Source: Malurus cyaneus samueli (lineage: Eukaryota; Chordata; Aves; Passeriformes; Maluridae). From it: a stretch of DNA of 64,000 nt. Below the pieces are notes generated by a model. It had not been told where the DNA came from, searched no databases, and saw nothing but the letters and a program-made list of their open reading frames with translations. The stretch lies in assembly GCA_009741485.1 (NCBI GenBank), contig CM019237.1, forward strand, positions 51,820,252 to 51,884,251. Reading direction: 5' to 3'. The stretch's first letter is position 1. Each line of letters opens with the position of its first letter. Position numbers and translations under genes: made by a program. This document shows positions 36,701 through 46,572 of the stretch, one piece after another.

Positions 36701-37740
36701 TGAATCCTAGCTCTAACACACAATTATGTATCTCTGTCTTGGCTACAAGGAAAAAGAAAAAAAACCCACTTGTTATTCCTCAGTGGAGTGCTTTTCAATT
36801 ATTTCTGCACTTCATTCTTTACTTGACCTCTGTTAAGGCAGATGCAAAAACAGACTATTGTTGAACAGAGAAAATTGACTGTGGAAAAGAGAACTCCTTG
36901 AATGTTAAACTTTTCATCTTGCTCTTAAGTCTTCCATACAATAATATTATGGAATTAAAAGTCAAATGCAATGGGGTCCCCCCCGCACTTTAAGCTTGCT
37001 CCATTTCAAGTTCTAATTAAGTATTTTTCTTCAAAATTTATGCCCTTTCCCTCCACCTTTCACAGGTATTTGACATTCAGGTACCTTCCTCTTCAGAATG
37101 GAGGAAACCTAGTTTACCCCTGTAATACCAGAGTACAATAGAAGTTTAAAAAAACGCATGCAGAGCAAAAAAAAGTACACACCCCACACAAGCACAAAAC
37201 AAGTCCCCACATTTTTATATTTAAAAGACGTCTGGTCTGCTTGTAGCCACTAGAACAGGATACAGAAATCTATGGGCTTGAGGAGGTACATCACTTTTGG
37301 AAACAGATGTGCATTTTTCCTTGCTGCCAGGAACACTGTTAGGACAGAAAAGGTCAAACCAGCTGGGAAGCAACTTGGGGAAAATACCAACAAAGTATTG
37401 CTGCTTGTCTCACAGGTACCTCATGTCCCTTGCATTAAAGACAGACTCAAGGCTCTTTAAACCACAGCCTTAAGAGTCAATTTCTTTACCTTTGTCTCAC
37501 ATTTTCCTGCTCTCCGACCCTTACCCCCTCCTACTTCACATGCTTTCCTTCACCTGAGGCACTGCATATACACACCTCTGCCATAAACCCTCCCCAGGTG
37601 CTACTGTCCCCAGTACGGAGCATCTTTGGAGCCTAAAAGTCATCTCTGCAAAAGTTAGGCAGTAGCAGAGCTTCTATTTGTCTCAGGGTAAATCTCTTGA
37701 GAGAAAACTCTCTGCTTTTTTGCCTCCCTCTCAGTGGTTC
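33794..37740. other. Unique non-coding DNA
   Basis: No gene recognised. A T16 run is at 36668-36683. Overlapping open frames on both strands at 36017-36427 are not protein-like. 37500-37600 is pyrimidine-rich. Confidence 0.5.
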
Positions 37741-38280
37741 AGCTCAGTTGTCGTGGTCCAGGGGAGCCTGAATGCTCAGGGACTGGCGCTGGCAGTTTCC
37801 ACCCCAAAGCAGGAGCATAAACACAGCCCGGCAGCAGCAGCAATTCCTCACCCTCAGCAGCTGCTCTGGAGCTGCCGTGGGGGAGCTGGAGCTCAGGATT
37901 GTTGATACACATCCGAATAAGCCTTTACAAGTGGTACCCATTAGCGGTTTTGCTCGTGGCCCCGGCAAGGGCAGGGATTAGGCAGGGATTGGCAGCAGGC
38001 TGGTCCCACGGGAGGCCACCCCGCAGGGCAGGACGGAGCCGGAGCGCAGAGAGCCGCCGGTGCTCGTGCCTGGCTGCTGTTTAATGTGTTCTCAGAGCTG
38101 TCAAACCTCCTCTCACCAGTGCTAAACCCACTGAGTGCAGCAGCTGGGAACACGCAACGGCAAGGTGAATAAGGACACTCGGGAATCCCCAGCCTACGGC
38201 GTTTCGAGGAGAGGATGAAAACTGCTCCAAAAAGCCTTGTCAGAGGAAGAACAGACTCGGTGCTGCTTTACGTGGCAGAA
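37741..38280. promoter_or_regulatory. CpG-rich patch, possible weak CpG island
   Basis: I count 24 CpG dinucleotides in 540 bp, with the densest part at 37945-38080 (about eleven). The rest of the window typically shows only a few per 500 bp. G+C is clearly raised. The core includes ggagccggagcgcagagagc. ggcagggatt is repeated at 37970-37979 and 37981-37990. Retained CpG suggests an unmethylated element, such as a promoter, an alternative promoter or an enhancer. There is no clear TATA box or start site. The minus-strand candidate exon at 38328-38449 begins 50 bp away. Confidence 0.35.
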
Positions 38281-38327
38281 ACTATCACACCTGCAAACAG
38301 TGCAAGTGCATTCTTGTTTGAACTCAC

Positions 38328-38449
38328 CTTCTCTCATTGTTCCTGTCATTCAGACCTATTTTGTGAGACTCTCCCGGAGGTGAATTAAAATGCATCAGTG
38401 GAAGGAGGCTCCACACGGGCTCAGGGGCTGTGTGGTATTTATCGCCTGA
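38328..38449 (-). other. Candidate coding-type exon, 122 bp
   Basis: Read on minus, the acceptor ends gagacttgtctgcag (a rather weak pyrimidine tract), and the donor AGAAG|gtgagttc is a consensus match. The frame of the first base is open for 40 codons and reads like an ordinary hydrophilic protein (SGDKYHTAPEPVWSLLPL at the start, SHKIGLNDRNNER at the end). The other two frames stop. The frame is also open upstream to a TAA near 38490, so a first exon starting at an internal ATG is an alternative. I do not recognise the protein. Confidence 0.25.
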
Positions 38450-39285
38450 CTGCAGACAAGTCTCAGTCTGCCAGTCTGAAGCTTCCAAAATGCATTACAA
38501 GTGTGCCAGAAATGAGAGACAAAGCATCACTTATTGCTTAGACAGCTCTCCCTCACTTTAATGAGGGCTGCACCTTCGTGCATTTGCCACTCTGCACCCT
38601 TTACTGTAAATATACCACCCAGAGAGACACTACAGACCTAAACCTACTGCCTGGCTCCCTTCACATCAACAAGCCAGGAGTTATTTTATTTGGGATGAGG
38701 AGTAACTCCAGTGCAAAATAATTGCAGACAAGAGTAGAATAATTTTTCCTTTCAACCTGTATTACTAGGTTTAGAATAACATAGTTTTTGGTGTCTTAGT
38801 CTTAACCACTAAGTGATTTATAGAACTATTAATGAGTATTTATTAGAAAGTCTAATAGGTCAGTAGTTAAACTAGCCTATTAGGAACAGCTTTATAAAAA
38901 AATCTCTGAATCGAATAATAATCTTTTAAAGACCTCCACACACACACACACCATCCCTTTACTACTTTCAGATGTAATTACTGCATCACATTACCAAATT
39001 CTTAGAAATAACCCCCTTTTCTCTCTTGAGACAGAATTAATCAGTGAGTAATTTCCTTTCACTCAAACACGCAAGTGTTCTGGGAAATATTTCTATCTTC
39101 TTATACGACTTGATATGGTTTGAAATTTCCCACTTTATCTAGCTAAATTATCTTTACACTGAATATTAGTTTCTCATCAGGTCTGTTTCCAGAAAAACAA
39201 CCCAGGGATCTATTCCTGCCTGCGATGTCAAATGAACAAATAGGGTTGAGCATCATTTCTCAGCCTTTCTGACATGACCACCCAC
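38450..39285. other. Unique non-coding DNA
   Basis: AT-rich. It holds an 8-bp stem inverted repeat (38852-38883) and a CA microsatellite of seven and a half units (38937-38951). No gene recognised. Confidence 0.5.
38852..38883. repeat. 8-bp inverted repeat, 16-bp loop
   Basis: CTAATAGG at 38852-38859 pairs perfectly with CCTATTAG at 38876-38883. The loop contains tagttaaacta, itself palindrome-like. It could be a paired binding site for a TAAT-recognising factor or a chance hairpin. Confidence 0.55.
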
Positions 39286-39336
39286 CTGTGGCTCAGCAGC
39301 TTTAACACAACCCTGGTGGGCAGCAGACAGGCTCTG
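39286..39336 (-). other. Candidate 51-bp exon
   Basis: On minus, a strong pyrimidine tract (ttcttttctctcccatcccc, then agcag) precedes the segment and CACAG|gtgggtg follows. It is 17 codons and open in its first frame (QSLSAAHQGCVKAAEPQ). An alternative AG three bases earlier is possible. No family recognised. Confidence 0.15.
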
Positions 39337-40595
39337 CTGGGGATGGGAGAGAAAAGAATCAGCTGCAAACACCAAATGCAAAAGTTGATCCTGTCCCAGC
39401 CCCATAGATGCCAAGCTCCTACTATCCACTAAACATATGTAGACACTCATGCTATTCTAAACTTTTTCAGCCAGCAATTAAAGCCTATTCTCATCCCTTT
39501 TACCTTGAAAAATAAATCAACTATTGCAGACCTGGTGATTCTAGAGGCCCGAATCACATGGCCTAGAGCAGCCACATGGTTCAGTGGCAAAGAGCTGGCT
39601 GAAGAAACTTATGAAGAAGTTTATGAAGTTTTTAGGCAGCAAAGATACATTTGACAACTTGTCATCTTTACAGTTGCTCACAACACTTATTTGGTAAGCA
39701 CACACTGTCCCTGCAGGGATATATGAACTTGCTGCCAGCCTGGAATTTGGATAAACACCATTTGCTAACAACTAATCCCTCCTGTGGCACTAAAACAGCT
39801 GACTGCTGCTTCAGGGAAGCTGACATGTACTTGGGAGCCTAATTCACCCCACGGCAAAGTCAGCAGAGAAGCTTATCCCAGCTGAAGTGGGTTTTGGATC
39901 AGGCCCCTCCATTCCTTACTGTGACTGTCATTTCCACAGCGAGCTTGTGTTATGACCACAGGGATCCCAGTGTCATTCTCTGGATTCAAGAATTAAACTG
40001 TGTCTAGCCTGCTGAGCTTCATAAAAGTCTAAATCCAGACATTATAAACCCAGCAATCGACAGCCCAGGCAGAGGTATTATTGCAAATCTCTTATGCTGT
40101 CACAAAGAGGACGAGAAGAGTGGAACTCCAAAGGAGGTGTTCATTCTCTCCTCCTGAAGGGTTTAAGGAGGCTGACAGCTACAGGAAGCACCAAGGGGTT
40201 TCTCCTCTTGGTATTCCGCAGGCAGGAGGTGGGGTATTCAAGTGACAATACCCTTCACCCCACTGCAAGGAGACTGCAGTGCCCCGACAGCCTCCACACT
40301 TGCTTTAGGCCTTCAGGCTCCAGACCATGCTTATAACAGAGCGTTTAAAGTCAGAGCTTTCTCCAGATCCTTGAAAAGGAGAAACACTTTCTCCTCTTGG
40401 AAAGGAATTGGAGGCTACAGGGGGTGGAGAATGACGACAGACAAATGTATCCATCACAGTTGATCCGTGTTTTAGGAAAATAATACAACATCATAAAAGC
40501 ATCCGTAAATGTTTTAATAAGGCTTCTTTTACATTAAGAAAAAAAAAACCTATTTTTTTTAGTACAGAGTAATGTTTTAAGTGTTCTGAACTTAC
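39337..40595. other. Unique non-coding DNA
   Basis: No gene recognised. A 12-bp unit (aaacttatgaag, then aagtttatgaag) is repeated at 39605-39628. Confidence 0.5.
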
Positions 40596-40677
40596 CAGGG
40601 AAACTGTTGACTTTGGGATTTAATAGCTAATATAATATTAAGTACACATTTGCAGCTCATCAGGAGAAGCACACCCG
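40596..40677 (-). other. Candidate 82-bp exon
   Basis: On minus, the acceptor tract cttttcttttacatcatg followed by tttctgatcag is strong, and the donor CCCTG|gtaagttc is close to consensus. One frame, starting at the third base, is open (it includes MSCKCVLNIILAIKSQQF). It lies 2.1 kb upstream, in minus-strand order, of the candidate exon at 38328, but the open frames of the two do not join in phase. If they are linked, a non-coding transcript is more likely. Confidence 0.2.
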
Positions 40678-41153
40678 CTGATCAGAAACATGATGTAAAA
40701 GAAAAGTTGCTGATGAACTGTGGTCATTTACCTCCTCAAATTTCCCCACTGACGCACATCACCAGAGCCCCTGCAAAGAGAACCAGGACTGTTTCCCCCA
40801 AATCAAATAGCAAGGGAGATGTTATTTGAGAAATTTAACCAACTTGGGAGCATATGCTTTGCAGACTATCCCCAGTGAGGAATTCATTTTACCCATGCCA
40901 GAGCTTTGCACCCTGGGATCCCCCTTCGTGGCTAAGGCAGAGAATTAAGCTACAATCCCATCAGTTACACATTACTAAAAAAAAGAGAAACACTGATATT
41001 GCTCTTGAAAAAAAAATAGCCTACTAGTAAGTATAAAAGTATGAGTATTTTAACAGCAGATTTTATATAAGTAAAATATGGTTTTCATTTACAGTCATAC
41101 ATGAAACAAAAAAAAAATTGCCGAAATGAGCCCAGTACTACAGGTCTGTTGGC
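40678..41153. other. Unique non-coding DNA
   Basis: No gene or repeat recognised. Short A runs are common. Confidence 0.5.
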
Positions 41154-41190
41154 AAAAAAAAAAAAAAAAAAAAAAACAAAAAAAAACAAA
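41154..41190 (+). repeat. A23 run and A-rich extension
   Basis: 23 A (41154-41176) are followed by A9 and A3 separated by single C. No retroelement is adjacent. Confidence 0.93.
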
Positions 41191-43588
41191 CACACGCATT
41201 TCCAAACAGCTTTCCTCCACCTGATGATAAGTTTGGACATTAAAAGCAGAGTTTGTAAGAATAGTTGTTGTACTTCTCAGTCCACAACAGATTGGACAGG
41301 GGTCTGTAAGTTTGGACAACATATAGTCAAAAAAACCCAACCAAACATCACTGGATGAATGCCTTGGCAAGCACACAAATCATAACCTGATATGGCAAGT
41401 AACAGTTTCAGTGCTATTAGCAGAAGAATGTTCTGATCTAGTCCCAACCATCCACCCATACTCTAATAAATAATCCTTCAAATAATCATGAGGATTCTAT
41501 GATCTGTGAAAAGGTCACATATCATTATGCATTTATGACTTGTAAGTTCCTAAAATATGGCAACTGCATGGTGGGGCACCATAGGCTGCTTAATTGATCC
41601 AATATCTGTTTCCACAGCTGTTCCATTTAAAAAAATAATTTTTAGTCTGAGTTTCTTGGGTTGTTACTTTTGTTTCTTAAGGAAATGAAGCTTAAGCAGC
41701 TTATTAACACATCCATACATGCAGATGGGCACACACATGGAGTTCCTCTCACCTCCAACAGCTTTAGGACTTACTGGCTAATTTCAAACAGGTTTTATAG
41801 AGCAGCAGAAATTAACCCCCATGCCCGGGCGGAGAGGAAAAAAGCAAAATTAAATGCCTGACTGCAGCAAAAACTATCATAATTAGTCAGAGAATCAGCC
41901 CAGGGGTACAGGACAAAAAAACTAAGTTCTGCTGCTGTGCTCATATGTAAGTTATGGCTGAGGATAAACTTGAGACATGATGAGTTCTTTGTAGGGAGTT
42001 ATTTAAAGCACCCACCCAAGGCCCCTTTTTTTGTGTTTGTAGATCCTTGCTCTTTTTCCAGTGGAAATGCAAATCTGTTTAGGGCACTTAAGCCTGATGA
42101 TAATTATCTTTTATGGCCTCTCAGAGTTTGTAGATCCTCCAAGATTGATATACCACAAGTTGTAAAATAACTCATCTCATGCAGGCTCCTTGCACATGCA
42201 GTTTGGGGTGAGAAGTTTCAGGAACACCCAAGAAGATTTCAGAATTTCCTAACTCTGGTTGAACTAGAAATAGGGCTAAGAAACCTTTTAATAGTATTGT
42301 AGCAGATCTGATCGTGGCTGAAACAATAAAACTGATAACAGGAAGCAACCCTAGCTCACATCCAGCATGATTTTTCAAGGAGTCCTTAAAAATACCTGTG
42401 AAATACCTGCTTGAAAGCCCTTTCTTAGATATTGACCAGATATCCCCAATGCTCCACTGTGGGACAGGTTAAAGAAAGGACTTAGATCTTTGAAACTTAT
42501 TCCCCTCCTCCCTATCCCCAAAAAGGTCTGATAAGACTGGGCTAAAAAGAGTTCAGATTGTGGTCCAATTCCAAGCAGCAGGACACCTCTTAATATGCAA
42601 GCAGCCCTAGTGAGAGGTCCTCCTTAAAAAGATGCAAGTCCTGTTGTGATCCCTTATATTTTTGCTAAGCCAAAACCAGAAGAATATACACATCTTTTGG
42701 GCAGCATTTCAGAAATCGACACTAATCATTTGTTAGTAACTCTCACTTATATTTTCTTGCTAAGATTCTTTTGAGGAGAAATAGTATTTCAAATAAAGAT
42801 GTGTCTATTAGCATTCAGAAGCATCACTTATTTGATGTCAGAATTGATGCTTTGTTAACTGTTCACAGGGATCTGAAGAGAAATCCATGAAAGTCTGACA
42901 AGCCAAAGCACACATGGCTTGGAATGACAGAATACCCTCCTGGGCCTTCTCAGACTCCTCAAACTCAGACAGTTTCCATATTTTGGAAGATGCATTTTCA
43001 TCCATCTTACAAAAAAGTTCAACCAATTTACATTATTCTTCTGTTTCATTTCTCATACAAACACACCCTTCACTGGCATATTATTTTCACTGGTTTCTGA
43101 ACAATACATTTTTGATGCTGTTTTACAGAAACCAGGCTGCTGATTAGCAAGAAAATTGTAATCTTGGAAAAGAAAACTGAAAACTATGTTCTGTGACAGC
43201 ATGTTGACCAGTAAGGGCTTTTTCATGAAAACAAAAAGCCCCTCAATCCTGAGCTGTATTAATAGGGCTCAGGCTCTCAGAGCCCTGAGGGCACCTGTGG
43301 CCTTCATGGCCCTGGTCAGCCTAGCACTGCCCCCCTGCCCATGGGCTCAGCTCAGCCCCAGGGCTCCAGTCCTCGCTGGGGCCATGTGCTGGCACATCCT
43401 AGCTCCCCAGAAAGCCCCAGACCTGTGCTGCAGATAAGGTTATTTCTGACTATGTGTGCTGGATAATTCTTTTACCAATACTCAAGGTGTCTCCATCTCC
43501 ATTCCGGTCACCTGCTGTTCACAGCTGGACTCTCCCAGGCCTGGTTCATCATTTTATTTTGTGTAGGTATGTGAGTGGATCTGCCATG
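41191..43588. other. Unique non-coding DNA
   Basis: No gene or repeat recognised. 43240-43440 is a locally G+C-rich patch (short open frame 43186-43437) but with few CpGs, so it is unlike the patch at 37.7 kb. Confidence 0.5.
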
Positions 43589-43850
43589 TCACAGGATCAT
43601 TTAGGTTGGAAAAGGCCTCCAAGATCAATGATCAACCTATGACCAATTTCCACCTTGTCAATTAGACCACAGCATAAGTGCCACATCCAGTTATTTCTTG
43701 AGAACCTCCAGCAATGGTGATTCCACCACGTCCCAATGCCTGAGAGCCCTTTCAGTGAAGAAATTCTTCCTGATGTCCAGCCTGAACATCTCCTGGTGCA
43801 GTTTAAGGCCATTTCCTCTTGCCCTGTTTGCCTGGGAGAAGAGGACAACC
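43589..43850 (-). mobile_element. CR1 LINE 3' end, with chimeric-looking distal end
   Basis: The reverse-complement tail starts tcacaggatcatttaggttg and runs through 'gtgccacatccagttatttc', 'ggtgattccaccacgtccc', 'gaagaaattcttcctgatgt', 'ggccatttcctcttgccctg' and 'cctgggagaagaggacaac'. Recognisable homology stops there. 43851-43960 (ending near 'ccagaccctgttgagcttct') may be a diverged continuation. The orientation and the 'ggttggaaaaggcctcc' subfamily signature match the copy at 28681. Remnants of the protein end (RLDIRKNFFTE) can be read on minus but are broken. Confidence 0.92.
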
Positions 43851-43960
43851 TGTGGTCGCCAGGTACTGCAGGCTCTCGGGGCAGAGGGTCTTGCACAGAC
43901 TCTATTGACATCACCCTTGGTCACAGCCACCAGCCCCATGTCCAGACCCTGTTGAGCTTC

Positions 43961-45402
43961 TCCATTATACCAGGTCAAGACAAAAGCCACAAGAATTTGT
44001 TCTGGCCTCGACCACAAGGTCATGTAAAACATCCAAAACATCTTGCCCCTTGACCTGCTTGCATGCTGTGTATGGACACACATCCTGCCTGGACACAGCC
44101 AGTCAGTGCTGTAGCAGGGAAAATGCTGCTTGTTCCAAACATGCAAGAGGAGAGATCAGAGACTTGCTTGAAAACACTTCAGTGCTGCTTTTAAGGGCCT
44201 GCAGTCAGGAATCAGGAAATACTGCACAAAGAGAGGCAGGTAGGGCTCAGGTTCTGGAAGTTCAGACTAGGACTTCACTCCCTGACTGATGGATAAATGA
44301 GCTGGGCAACACAAGACACACAAAAAGCCTGCTGGAAAGGACCAGTATACATGGAGTAAGGGAATAGGGAGGTTTTTGGAATAGAGGAAGAAAGAGGAGC
44401 TGATGTTTCAGAATATCTGGAGATAGTCAATTATTCATGTGCCCTAATGGAGAGGACAAACAGCAATATTTCCAGTTCAGCATCAGCACATCCTGAAAGC
44501 TCTGTCAAAAACCACCAGAGGTGTGAAACATCTGTCAATCATATTGTGAAAGGCAAAGATTAAACACCTCTCTCACCCAGCAGTCTTACTCTAAGGATAG
44601 CAATCATGAATCAGCCATTCCAAGCCCACAGAGAGCTTGTTCCAGGAAACTGCCCTTAAAAAAGGGCCAGGACGGTTCGGAAATGCACACAGACAAAACC
44701 ACACCAACAATCTCCCCACAAACAGATATTAATAATCTACAGACTACACATGCACAGACTGATTGCTCCAAACCTCCGTGGGTGTGGGGCTGGGAGCACA
44801 TCCTCCCATTCTGCCTTCTCCAAAGGAGGGAAACGCACTAATGAAGGAAATAGAGAAGAAGGAAACCTCCTCATACCTCCTCACAAAAGGCAAGTTCAAG
44901 GAAAGTAGGGGTCTATTTACAGTCTTCCACAGTCCCTGCCTGCCAGATGGTCTTTCAGAACTCCTTGGTGGGGCACAGCTTAGGGCTGTGTTATGACTCC
45001 CCAGAGCTGGGATAAGCCCACAGCAGGAAGGAACCAGGGGATTGTGCCAAGTGCCAACAATACAATACCACACTGTGTGAGGTGCAGATGACCTCATTTT
45101 CTGTAGAAGATGACATTAGAAGAGAGCCATGTGTTTTCAGGTGGGAGATAAGGAAGAAGAAATATACTTCTGGAAAAAAAACACCACTTCCAAAAAAACG
45201 CTAAATAAAGAAAACAATCCTGGGAAGTGCCCCCAGAAGGTTGTAAAAGATAGAGGCCTAGCTCACAAGCCTTTGTTCTTCTGGAAATACCTTCCTCTGC
45301 CCATAGCAACAGAACCAGGACCCCATATTACCATTCTCAGTCAAACATGGGACCTATTGGCTCTCGGGAGGCCAGGATTTCAACCCCTTGTTTTCATAAA
45401 GC
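43961..45402. other. Unique non-coding DNA
   Basis: No gene recognised. 43960-44150 follows the CR1 copy without a recognisable boundary and could hold more decayed repeat. Confidence 0.45.
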
Positions 45403-45428
45403 AAAAAAAAAAAAAAAAAAAAAAAAAA
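45403..45428 (+). repeat. A26 homopolymer
   Basis: An uninterrupted A run with no adjacent retroelement. Confidence 0.95.
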
Positions 45429-45589
45429 CATCTGTGCGAAATCACTCTCTTCTGATTCATTTCCTCTGGCATTGTATTGTTAAGTTGCTTAAACAAAATA
45501 CTCAGTTTTCTCCTCTTCCTCCCCCCTTCCTCTCCTTCAAGGCCATGTTTTCCCCCAGCTGAGAGAAAGTCTAACTTTCTAAATAAGCC

Positions 45590-45860
45590 ATTACTGTAGC
45601 TAATAGCCTAGAGGGAGAAAAGCCCCTTGTGAACCCTGAAAATGCTGTGTATTAGCTCTTGTAAAGCAGACAAATGAAAGCAGGAACACATGTTATACAT
45701 TAGAGGCTCAGATTTTGATGGTAGGCTGCTACAGCCTAACCTTCAATTAATTTCGCCCCTGCTCCATTGGGTTCTCACATTTTCTGAACTGCAGCCATTA
45801 AATCTGGGTTTGCATCATTCAGGTGCTGAAGGTTTCCTTCCATGTGGAAGGAAGAGCTTC
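45590..45860. promoter_or_regulatory. Conserved-looking non-coding block with hairpin
   Basis: Repeat-free complex sequence with aattaatttcgcccc and ccattaaat cores. A 7-bp stem hairpin (TAGGCTG 45722-45728, loop cta, CAGCCTA 45732-45738) sits in the middle. Regulatory role is inferred only. Confidence 0.2.
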
Positions 45861-46534
45861 TGACCACACAAGCCCCATCTTGCGCGGCATTTTTAGTATT
45901 TCAAGAGATAAATGTGAGACTCTGGACAGACAGTAAAGAACATGGCCATATAGCATTTATTACCACAAAAAACCCCACTCTGGTTCTGGAGCCTTGCATC
46001 TGCTGAAAGAACCAATTGTCTGATGCTCAGCCTGGTTTTAAGAGAGGATCTTGTAATGTATCCGGTTCCTTGTTAGTTTCAATTACAAATTCCTGTAGGC
46101 AAAGGGTAGAAAGCAGGAGGAAAAGAGCCTAGCAATAAATTTATTATATTTTCAAGTCAACAGAAGACAAAAAAAAGTTTCCATTGCAACCTACTGCTTC
46201 CAAGGACTAAATAGATACATTCAAAGTATGTAAAATTTTTCAGACCACACCTTTCAACTATACCTACAAATCAGCAGTTTTCATCCCAATCCTTAAAAAT
46301 GCTTTTATTCTACTAGCATGTCCTGTGCAGCATCTCTTGCTTTTTAGAATAAAGGATGGCTTGTCACCCACACACATCAGCCCTAATTCTTTAAAAAGTA
46401 ATAGAATAGTAAGTTCTCACGTTATCACCCATCATCACCATAGAGAAATGCAAATAATTACATAGTCTTCTTTCCACAACACTTTGAGGAGGAAAAAACA
46501 CACACAAAAAAGCCAAAATAGATGTAAGATTGAA

Positions 46535-46536
<2 letters not shown>
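45861..46536. other. Unique non-coding DNA
   Basis: No gene or repeat recognised. Confidence 0.5.

Positions 46537-46570
<34 letters not shown>
46537..46570 (+). repeat. A34 homopolymer
   Basis: An uninterrupted A run, preceded by tgtaagattgaact, with no retroelement next to it. Confidence 0.95.

Positions 46571-46572
<2 letters not shown>

Noticed and set aside
43598..44146. 151-codon minus-strand open frame
   Set aside because: Part of it is the reading of a truncated CR1 3' end (RLDIRKNFFTE); the rest is random. It is not a gene.
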